Assembly: GCA_003142355.1 (NCBI GenBank)
Contig: PLMF01000183.1
Coordinates: 5,809 to 24,321, forward strand
DNA: 18,513 nt
From: Bryobacterales bacterium
GTDB taxonomy: Bacteria > Acidobacteriota > Terriglobia > Bryobacterales > Bryobacteraceae
Reading direction: 5' to 3'
Positions within the stretch are counted from its first letter, which is position 1; every line of letters starts with the position of its first letter. A program made the translations under genes and the position numbers. The notes below the pieces were generated by a model that worked only from the letters and a program-made list of their open reading frames with translations, had not been told where the DNA came from and searched no databases. Positions 8,620 through 14,592 of the stretch are shown here, piece after piece.

Positions 8620-9248
8620 GCGGCTATCACGACACCCGCTTTACTCCCGATGCCCGCCGGGAAGTCCTCTGGGGGACTCTGGTCCGCGACTATTTCCAGC
8701 GCCTGATTCCAGCCGACGGTTGCACTCTCGAACTGGGCGCGGGCTACGCAGATTTCATAAACCACGTGCGCAGCCGGAAAAGAATAGCCATCGACACCTG
8801 GGAAGGGCTCAGGGATCACGCCGCGCCGGGCGTGGATACCCTCATTGGGACGGCGTGCGACCTGAGCGGCATAGAACCCGCGTCCGTCGATTTCGCCTTC
8901 GCCTCGAACCTCGCCGAACACCTGACCAGGGTGGAGTTCTCGGCGTTGCTTCGACAACTGCGGCATAAGCTCAAGCCCGGCGGCACTCTGAACCTGCTGC
9001 AGCCTAATTATCGTTTCGCCTATCGGGAATACTTCGACGACTACACGCACGTGGCCGTCTACTCCGACCGGAGCCTGTGCGATTTCCTGGCCGCCAACGG
9101 CTTCCGCGTCTTGGAGTGCCGGCCGCGGTTCCTGCCGCTCACCACAAAGTCCCGCCTGCCCGTCTCCGCCATGCTGATCAGGCTCTACCTGCTTTCACCG
9201 TGGAAGATCATGGGCAAACAGATGCTTGTTCGCTGTGCTCCGTCTTGA
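8616..9248 (+). CDS. Class I SAM-dependent methyltransferase
   Basis: The 210-residue protein is a Rossmann-fold methyltransferase. Motif I is LELGAGYADF (38-47), which binds SAM. The acidic residue of motif II is D60 in 'RIAIDTW'. Motif IV is 'VDFAFASNLAEHL', and the post-motif 'LRHKLKPGGTLNLLQPNYRF' is typical of the family. 'YFDDYTHVAVYSDRSLCDFLAANGFRVLE' is common in methyltransferases of polysaccharide loci. The ATG at 8616 was preferred to a GTG at 8592 because it forms a 4-bp ATGA overlap with the GT2 stop. As the last gene of the operon it probably methylates a sugar or lipid made by the two genes upstream. The substrate is inferred from context only. Confidence 0.88.
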   Translation: MSGYHDTRFTPDARREVLWGTLVRDYFQRLIPADGCTLELGAGYADFINHVRSRKRIAIDTWEGLRDHAAPGVDTLIGTACDLSGIEPASVDFAFASNLAEHLTRVEFSALLRQLRHKLKPGGTLNLLQPNYRFAYREYFDDYTHVAVYSDRSLCDFLAANGFRVLECRPRFLPLTTKSRLPVSAMLIRLYLLSPWKIMGKQMLVRCAPS

Positions 9249-9458
9249 GACAACTGTCGACCCGCGGAGTCGGATCGGCCTTAACCTGCATTTCTCAATG
9301 CGCCAGCGTCACACCTCCGTCGGCCGAACGCTCTGTGAAAACCTGGGGATTGAACGAATGTGTCCCAAGGCGCGCACTAGCCCTCGCCAAACACCGTGTC
9401 GGCGCACCGCCGCGTGGACACATCCGTCAGTCCCTTGGTTTTCACCCTGATACGTAAA

Positions 9459-9479
9459 CTCACGCTCTCGGGGTGTGAG
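9459..9479. terminator. Weak hairpin between convergent operons (possible terminator)
   Basis: The gap 9249-9492 separates two convergent operons. Its only clear structure is a 9-pair stem (with G-T wobbles at two positions) and a 3-nt loop: CTCACGCTC pairs with GGGTGTGAG. On the minus strand it lies 13 bp after the stop at 9493 and is followed by TTTACG rather than a T-run, so any intrinsic termination would be weak. I see no gene in the rest of the gap. Confidence 0.3.
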
Positions 9480-9492
9480 AAATGCGGATTAA

Positions 9493-11019
9493 TTACAAAA
9501 CCTCCCAGTACGTCATGCCGGATTGTGCACCGGCCGTCAGAGTACGGATGCCCATGTGTCCGGCCTGGTCCAAGACCACCTGGTACAGAGGCAAGTCGCG
9601 CTCCTTTACCACATAGCTGCCGAGTTGCAGGAGCCGCGAATCCTCGTAGCTCGAGACCACGATCGGATTCCCGGCCACGGCTCGAATCCGGAACTGCGCG
9701 GTGGAAGGCTCGTAGTTTCCGTAACTGTAACACCGGCCCAGACAGGCGCGGTCGATCATGTGGGTCAACGCGTTGGTGCGGAGCGTGGGATCGTTGATCG
9801 CGCTCACCAGCCGCTGCCCGGGGGGCAATTGCGAGACCAACCGCGTAATCCGGTCTTCGCAAGCATTCAGCGCGCCCTCATCCCGGTAGAGACAACCGAA
9901 AAACAGGAGCGCCACCACCCCCACCGCGTAGCGGTGGTACGCGCGCATCGGCGCCGCCGCCAGCAACGCGCACCAGCAGACGCCCACCGCCAGAGACATG
10001 CGCTCGGCGATGTATACCAGCGCGTGCATGTAACCGGGAATCTGCAACCTGGTGGGGACGATGAGAACTCCCGCCGCAGTGAGGACGCCAATCTGGAACG
10101 GGAGGCCCGATACCACGTTGCGGGCGCCGGAATCGCGCAGCAATCGCACAACGAGCAGCACCGAAACCAGCAGCAATCCGAGGAACAGTACGCCATACTT
10201 GGCATCGAAGACCCAAAGCTGGTCGGTCCCCGTGATCATCATGATCTGTTGCGGCTCCCATAAGTTGGACATCATGCTGATCACCACGGCGCGCGCCGCA
10301 ACCATGGCTGCCACGGATGCGAACATCAGCATCGCGCGCTTCCGCGGCGACATGCGTCGGGCCAGCCACAGGTACGCCAGCAGGGCCACGGTCCAGGCCA
10401 CCGGCAGCCCGTGCGCCACGTACGCGACCACCAGGACGGGCGCTGCGGCAACCACTCGCCGGGGCTTCCATTCCCACGCCAGAGCCAGAGCCCAGAAGCA
10501 CAACCCGAGGCTCAGATAAAAGTTGAACAGGCCCATGTGCAACACCCAGCCGTATGCCAGCATGGCGATGGCCGGCATCAGGCCCCAGGCGCGGCGTCCC
10601 GCCACCACCGAGACGAATGCGAAGGCTCCCCAGACGAACGTCAGCACCGCCAGCGAAACTGAAATCCGCTGCGCCGCTTCCGCCCCGAAGGCCTTGAAAA
10701 GCCCGCTCAGCATGAGATCGAAAAGAACGTTGGTCGTCTGGGGAACGATGGCCAGCCCCGGTGCCCGCCCGCTTTCGATCAACTGTGCCAGCCACGCGTT
10801 ATAGATGTGGCTCGACAGGTCGCCCAACTGCAAGCGCGATTGCCAGTAGCAGGGGACCAGCAGCAAAACGGAAGCCAGCACGTAAGCTACCGGGCGCCGG
10901 GCGAGCGCAGCAAGCTTGGCTTCCCACGGCGCTGGTAGCGCTGGCGGCGTTACGCCCGATGCGGGTCTTGCCACTGGTGTTTTTGCAGCTGGTGTCGCGA
11001 TCTTGAGCTTCTTTCGCAT
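9493..11019 (-). CDS. Polytopic membrane protein, GT-C-like
   Basis: The protein has about 508 residues. Its N-terminus is charged and Ala/Pro-rich (~1-40) and cytosolic in character. About ten hydrophobic helices follow between ~43 and ~385, then a soluble C-terminal domain of ~120 residues containing ACLGRCYSYGNYEP. After the first helix comes 'LQLGDLSSHIYNAWLAQLIESGR', with D67 and H71. This resembles the acidic first loop of GT-C glycosyltransferases, where the region 'NAWLAQLIESG' commonly follows the catalytic Asp. I do not recognise a named family. A GTG at 11022 directly precedes the ATG at 11019 and either could start translation. The upstream GT39 gene ends only 9 bp before, so the two form an operon and probably act on the same glycan or lipid. 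Confidence 0.78.
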   Translation of the reverse strand: MRKKLKIATPAAKTPVARPASGVTPPALPAPWEAKLAALARRPVAYVLASVLLLVPCYWQSRLQLGDLSSHIYNAWLAQLIESGRAPGLAIVPQTTNVLFDLMLSGLFKAFGAEAAQRISVSLAVLTFVWGAFAFVSVVAGRRAWGLMPAIAMLAYGWVLHMGLFNFYLSLGLCFWALALAWEWKPRRVVAAAPVLVVAYVAHGLPVAWTVALLAYLWLARRMSPRKRAMLMFASVAAMVAARAVVISMMSNLWEPQQIMMITGTDQLWVFDAKYGVLFLGLLLVSVLLVVRLLRDSGARNVVSGLPFQIGVLTAAGVLIVPTRLQIPGYMHALVYIAERMSLAVGVCWCALLAAAPMRAYHRYAVGVVALLFFGCLYRDEGALNACEDRITRLVSQLPPGQRLVSAINDPTLRTNALTHMIDRACLGRCYSYGNYEPSTAQFRIRAVAGNPIVVSSYEDSRLLQLGSYVVKERDLPLYQVVLDQAGHMGIRTLTAGAQSGMTYWEVL

Positions 11020-11028
11020 CACAGTGAA

Positions 11029-12702
11029 TTATCGCGCGGACCCCGGTGGGAAGTACCACAACCAGATCGATTTGCCTACCTTCTCCGTGGGCTTGATCCG
11101 GTCTGGCCACACCGTCAGTCCGGGATACGAGTCCCACAGCCCCAGGCGCCTCTGCTTCAGGACCGTCATGCTGACGGCGGTCCAGCCCGGAGAAGGATTC
11201 ACCACATCCATGTGCGTATCGATCGGAGGGAAACCAAACTCCTTCTCGAACTCCGTGACCTGGAGTGGAACCCACGTCAACTGCTGCGCGCCGGCCTCGT
11301 GCAACCGCGTGGCCAGACGTTTCACATCCTGCCCCCAGTCCAGGTCGGAATCCACCAGGACGTTCTCCGGTCGACCGCCGGCCAATTCATTGAAATAGGC
11401 CAGGTAATCCGGGTGGCTCAGAAGGGAAGAGCCGGCCAGCCAGACCACCATTACGGCGAGGACGATGAGAACCCATTTCCGCGCGCGCCCCAGTTCCAGC
11501 AGGTGCACCGCGGCGGCGGCCGCCAAAAGCGAGAATCCAACATAGACCGGGAGGATATGACGCACGCCGATATTGATGTGAGTGAATAATCCCACCAGCA
11601 CAATGCCAGCCGAAAACGCCAGCGGAGGTCCGGCGCGCCGGCGCCACTCCCGCTTCCGAACCGCGAGCATCACGCCGCCGGCGACGAGGAGCAGGAAGGC
11701 AATCGGCGTTTTTACCGCCACCACCACCGGGTAGAAATACCAGAAGCCCGCATTGCTGCGCTCGCCGAGCAGGAAACTGGGGTGCCCTTCGGCGTTGTGC
11801 CGCATCACGTCTTGAATGCCCTGAAAGAGTTCCGGTGCGGGCAGTTTGCTAAATGAGAAGCGGTAGCCGGCCCAGATCAGGAGGCAAGCTACCAGCACCG
11901 CCAGGCCAAGCGACGGTATCCTTTTCCTCGCGGCACTGAGAAGCCAGCCCAGCTTCGGTCGCTCGGTCGCGAGATACCAGGCCAGCGCCAAACCCACGCC
12001 GGCGGGAAAGAACACCAGCGTGGAAAACTTCGAGAGCATTGCCAGGCCGGTGCTGACGCCGAACAGCGCTGCGTGACCCATGGTGGGATGCTCCACCCAA
12101 ATCAACGCGCACAGAAACGCGGCGCCCAGGAATGCCGTGAGCGCCATATCGGTTGTGGCCAGGCCCGCGTGGGCCAGGACCGGCGGAAGAAAGCTGAACA
12201 GAAAGACGGCCACCACCGCCACCGACGGGGTGAAATAGCGGCGGCCCCACCCATACACCACCAGGCACGCGATCCAAAAGAACGGCAGAATTCCCAGGCG
12301 CGCCAGCTCGAGCGTCAGGTCGTAGTGGTGGCCGTAATAGAGGATGGCGAGACCCTCTTTGGTCATCGAAGCGAGGTCCACGTTTGGCGTGTTCTGAGAT
12401 CGAGTGCCCAGCAGATAGGGCCCCAGGGCCGTCGCCACTCGCGCCAGCGGAGGATGCTGCGGCTCCCACTGGTAGACGCCCTTGTCCAGCCACTCCATGC
12501 CGCACGCAATGTGGGCGGGTTCGTCGTAGGTGTGGTTGAAGACCGTGTAGGTTGCGATAATCCGGATGGATGCAACCACAACCAAGGCCACGGCGATGGC
12601 CCGGCCGTGGCGTTCCAGAAACCCTTCCGCGGCCAGGGGCAAGGGGACAGGAGCTGCCGTGGCCGGGGGCGCTCCGCGGCGCTTCTGCTGCTTCACGGTC
12701 AC
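11029..12702 (-). CDS. Glycosyltransferase family 39 (PMT/ArnT-like) membrane protein
   Basis: The 557-residue GT-C protein starts at GTG 12702. After the first helix (~34-52) comes the family-defining loop TYDEPAHIACGMEWLDKG with D60-E61, followed by QHPPLARV (H83-P-P). A second catalytic-type Asp is D185 in 'LAHAGLATTDMALT'. The C-terminal quarter has 'HPDYLAYFNELAGG' and 'DSDLDWGQDVKRL', seen in many bacterial GT39 relatives, and ends 'GKSIWLWYFPPG'. GT39/PMT enzymes move a sugar from a polyprenyl-phosphate donor to protein or lipid outside the membrane. The true acceptor is unknown. No Shine-Dalgarno sequence precedes the GTG, and an extended -10 lies only ~8 bp upstream, so the transcript may be leaderless. 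It is followed within 9 bp by another GT-C-like gene. The first ~90 nt exist as a decayed copy at 14281-14373. Confidence 0.9.
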   Translation of the reverse strand: MTVKQQKRRGAPPATAAPVPLPLAAEGFLERHGRAIAVALVVVASIRIIATYTVFNHTYDEPAHIACGMEWLDKGVYQWEPQHPPLARVATALGPYLLGTRSQNTPNVDLASMTKEGLAILYYGHHYDLTLELARLGILPFFWIACLVVYGWGRRYFTPSVAVVAVFLFSFLPPVLAHAGLATTDMALTAFLGAAFLCALIWVEHPTMGHAALFGVSTGLAMLSKFSTLVFFPAGVGLALAWYLATERPKLGWLLSAARKRIPSLGLAVLVACLLIWAGYRFSFSKLPAPELFQGIQDVMRHNAEGHPSFLLGERSNAGFWYFYPVVVAVKTPIAFLLLVAGGVMLAVRKREWRRRAGPPLAFSAGIVLVGLFTHINIGVRHILPVYVGFSLLAAAAAVHLLELGRARKWVLIVLAVMVVWLAGSSLLSHPDYLAYFNELAGGRPENVLVDSDLDWGQDVKRLATRLHEAGAQQLTWVPLQVTEFEKEFGFPPIDTHMDVVNPSPGWTAVSMTVLKQRRLGLWDSYPGLTVWPDRIKPTEKVGKSIWLWYFPPGSAR

Positions 12703-12725
12703 TGATTCGAATCTAGCATGGTGAG
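12665..12725. repeat. Direct repeat copy A (GT39 promoter and first codons)
   Basis: These 61 bp match 14336-14396 at 56 positions in the same orientation. They cover the first 13 codons of the GT39 gene plus its upstream sequence, including the extended -10. The last 20 bp (12706-12725) are identical to the other copy. Weaker similarity continues ~50-60 bp further into the coding region. Confidence 0.9.
12710..12718 (-). promoter_or_regulatory. Candidate extended -10 of the GT39 operon
   Basis: Read on the minus strand this is TGC-TAGATT, a TGn extended -10 with four of six consensus bases in the hexamer. Transcription would start about 7 bp downstream, at or within a base or two of the GTG at 12702, giving a leaderless mRNA. 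The motif is conserved exactly in the duplicated copy at 14381-14389. Function is inferred. Confidence 0.35.
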
Positions 12726-12744
12726 CCGCGAAACAGCCCTCACC

Positions 12745-14130
12745 TCACGGAACCTGGCTCGGAAAATCGGGATGCCAGAGGTTGTGGGAGGCATTGCAGT
12801 CTTGCGTTAACCCGTAGATTCCGATTGCGGAACAGCCGCCGGGTACAAACGACCCGAGGGCTTGGATAAGAGTTCCGGTCCCGTTCGGAATATTGAAGGC
12901 GGTCACCAGCGCGGAATCGACAGGAACCTGCGCGCTGTAAGCAGCCCAGATCCGCGCGAGGCAGTCCGCACCCCCACCCGGATCGTAGCCGGCTTTCATC
13001 AAGGTAAACACAGCCCATATTCCCGCGGCAGTCTCGGCGCCAGCCGCCGAGATGCCGAGGCCCGGGGTGACGCCGTAGACAGCCACGAAACCGGCGACCG
13101 CCGTGCGCACGATCAGAAAGGCGAGTGCGGCGTCATTGCTGCCGAGCGTTTCGAGCGCCACCTTGCTGATATGGACTGTCAGGTCCGACGACTGATAAGT
13201 GGCCTTGATGCTGGAACCCGAGTCGACCGCAACATTCATCTGAGCCCAGAACTGCAAGACCTGGCCGGGCGTTACCTCCGTGAAGTTCCTGGAGTTCTGT
13301 GCAATTTCCTGCACCAGCGGGATCGACGCGGCTTTCACCCGCGCGAGTGCATCGAACACCCGGCGGTCGTACGGAGGAGGCGATTGCATCTCTCCCTGTG
13401 GCAGGGATGATACCAGGCCGTTGCGGCCATTCATGGTCCAGGCCACGAACGGCGCCGGAGGATTGTCCGTTGGCGTGATGGTGATGCTCCCGGCGAACCT
13501 TGCGGCGAGACCGCTGATTCGCCCCCCCAGGTCGAACGACGTGTGGGCATTTGGCGCCAGCGTGATGGCTATGGTCCCGCTGCTATTCCCGCTCTGATCG
13601 TTCGCGGTGAGCAGCAAATGAATGGTCTGCGTGGTGCTCGGATTCACCAGCGCGATGCCGAGATTGTAGTTGGCGAAGGATTGATAGAAATACGTAGAAC
13701 CGGTGCCGGTAGCGGCCACGTCCCAGACCGGCGTGCCGTTTTGGCTGGCCTGGAAAAGGATGGTGCCCAACACCGGGACGTTGGACTTAGCCAGCGCCCA
13801 GCCCACGACGACCTCGCTGGAACTCGCCGAGCTCGTGTAACTGGCGCTGCCACCGGAATTCAAGCTCGCCGTAAGGGTAGTCTTCGGTCCCGGCCCGAAG
13901 TCCAGCGGCAGTGGGTGCCCACTTTCGTCGTAGAAACTCACCGACACGGAAGCCGCCGTGTTGCTGGGGTTGACCAATACAATCGTCGTGGCCCACTTCT
14001 GCGACGGCGCTCCGCCGTCCGCGAGTTGCGGAAAGTACAACCGCGTGGAAGCCGAAGATGGAGTGTAGAGGATCTGTGCTGGGGCCGACAGCGGAGCACA
14101 GAGAGCCAGCAGGAAAAGTGTGATGCGCAT
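12745..14130 (-). CDS. Secreted protein with tandem beta domains and degenerate M48-peptidase-like C-terminus
   Basis: The 461-residue protein has a signal peptide MRITLFLLALCAPLSAPAQ. Two related beta domains follow, each with an 'LVNPS' strand (TTIVLVNPSNTAASVSVSFYD at ~48-68; GIALVNPSTTQTIHLLLTAND at ~158-178). The C-terminal ~190 residues follow the layout of M48 zinc peptidases: a 'LTVHISKVALETLGSNDAALAFLI' segment (~317-340), then 'LMKAGYDPGGGAD' (~377-389), then 'HNLWHPDFPS' near the end. Where M48 enzymes carry the zinc site HExxH this protein has R-T-A-V-A (342-346), so it should be inactive. The M48 relationship is my inference from motif order. The ATG at 14130 was chosen because AAGGA lies 5 bp upstream; in-frame starts exist at 14136 and 14166. 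It is codirectional with the GT39 gene, 42 bp upstream of it. Confidence 0.75.
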   Translation of the reverse strand: MRITLFLLALCAPLSAPAQILYTPSSASTRLYFPQLADGGAPSQKWATTIVLVNPSNTAASVSVSFYDESGHPLPLDFGPGPKTTLTASLNSGGSASYTSSASSSEVVVGWALAKSNVPVLGTILFQASQNGTPVWDVAATGTGSTYFYQSFANYNLGIALVNPSTTQTIHLLLTANDQSGNSSGTIAITLAPNAHTSFDLGGRISGLAARFAGSITITPTDNPPAPFVAWTMNGRNGLVSSLPQGEMQSPPPYDRRVFDALARVKAASIPLVQEIAQNSRNFTEVTPGQVLQFWAQMNVAVDSGSSIKATYQSSDLTVHISKVALETLGSNDAALAFLIVRTAVAGFVAVYGVTPGLGISAAGAETAAGIWAVFTLMKAGYDPGGGADCLARIWAAYSAQVPVDSALVTAFNIPNGTGTLIQALGSFVPGGCSAIGIYGLTQDCNASHNLWHPDFPSQVP

Positions 14131-14171
14131 AATCATCCTTTCGCCGCGTTTTGGTCTACCGGCCACAGACG

Positions 14172-14177
14172 ATTATA
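14172..14177 (-). promoter_or_regulatory. Candidate -10 box (TATAAT) for the pseudo-peptidase gene
   Basis: A perfect TATAAT reads on the minus strand, about 42 bp upstream of the ATG at 14130, which predicts a leader of roughly 35 nt containing AAGGA. No good -35 box is visible at 16-18 bp (GGCTCC is there), so this is a single-element prediction. Confidence 0.35.
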
Positions 14178-14215
14178 CATCCAACCGTACAATGGGAGCC
14201 GTTATCTCAGGTTCT

Positions 14216-14250
14216 GGTAGTGCCTGAAAAGTGCGATTTCAGGCAGTACC
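14216..14250. repeat. REP-like hairpin flanked by an 8-bp direct repeat
   Basis: The 9-bp arms TGCCTGAAA (14221-14229) and TTTCAGGCA (14237-14245) pair perfectly around a 7-nt loop. After one G-G mismatch the stem continues for 4 bp (GGTA 14216-14219 with TACC 14247-14250). GTAG stands immediately 5' of the 9-bp stem, as in many REP elements. The 8-bp word CAGGTTCT flanks the structure at 14208-14215 and 14251-14258. There is no T-run, so it is a poor intrinsic terminator. Confidence 0.55.
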
Positions 14251-14280
14251 CAGGTTCTCGGTGCGAGCAGCTACAGCGGC

Positions 14281-14373
14281 TCACGAAAAACTCCTCCACT
14301 GTCCGGGGGTGAAGGGGCGGGAGCCACACTGACCTGGGGGCGCTCCGCGACGCTTCTGCTGCTTTACTGCCAC
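14281..14373 (-). pseudogene. Decayed 5' fragment of a GT39 glycosyltransferase gene
   Basis: A GTG at 14373 opens 30 codons that begin VAVKQQKRRGAPP, matching the start of the intact GT39 protein (VTVKQQKRRGAPP) at 12 of 13 residues. Three of the four codon differences are synonymous. Beyond codon 13 the DNA is still alignable (for example a 22-bp block around 14303-14324 matches at ~16 positions), but indels break the frame and a TGA ends it at 14281. No later GT39 sequence (the DE loop, the helices) is present. It is a truncated paralogue or a duplication scar, not a functional gene. Confidence 0.75.
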
Positions 14374-14396
14374 TGCTTCGAATCTAGCATGGTGAG
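14336..14396. repeat. Direct repeat copy B (relic of GT39 promoter and first codons)
   Basis: This is the second copy of the 61-bp segment at 12665-12725 (56/61 identical), 1,671 bp away in the same orientation. It retains the extended -10 TGC-TAGATT and the GTG. Homology stops abruptly after 14396, the same point relative to the gene as after 12725. The two copies bracket the pseudo-peptidase gene exactly. Confidence 0.9.
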
Positions 14397-14452
14397 TCTA
14401 AGAGCTGCGATTGACGCTCTGCCCGGCGCCCAAGGCGCTGTTGGCAGTAGAT

Positions 14453-14469
14453 GTTTCACGTGATGAAAC
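14453..14469. promoter_or_regulatory. Palindromic operator 1, upstream of the carboligase gene (probable IclR-family site)
   Basis: GTTTCA-CGTGA-TGAAAC is a perfect 6-bp-arm palindrome with a 5-bp spacer. The same arms and spacing recur at the start of the adjacent IclR gene (17064-17080), and both sites are followed by TCCT on the plus strand. IclR-family regulators bind palindromes of about this size. It sits ~94 bp upstream of the predicted carboligase transcription start, a position more typical of activation or looping than of simple blocking. Confidence 0.6.
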
Positions 14470-14518
14470 TCCTTTTTGTGGTGGCCCCCCAACGCAGCGC
14501 CCCGAGGCTCGGAATACC

Positions 14519-14548
14519 TTGACGCGGATCTGACTGGCGGGATACATT
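14519..14548 (+). promoter_or_regulatory. Candidate sigma70-type promoter of the carboligase gene
   Basis: TTGACG (14519-14524) and TACATT (14543-14548) are separated by 18 bp. The predicted start is near 14555, leaving a ~38-nt leader with GGAG at 14581-14584, 8 bp before the ATG. The -35 matches consensus at five of six positions and the -10 at four. Confidence 0.45.
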
Positions 14549-14592
14549 ATGATCGCGTGGCCAGCCGGCGCGCCGCGGAGGGAGAGCAGACC

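Noticed and set aside
14208..14396. Insertion sequence remnant between the GT39 relic and the hairpin
   Set aside because: No transposase coding sequence or paired terminal inverted repeats are visible; the duplicated segment is explained by the GT39 gene itself.
14476..14592. N-terminal extension of the carboligase from an upstream in-frame start
   Set aside because: It would place the predicted promoter inside the coding region. GGAG at proper distance and homology to Gcl both favour the ATG at 14593.
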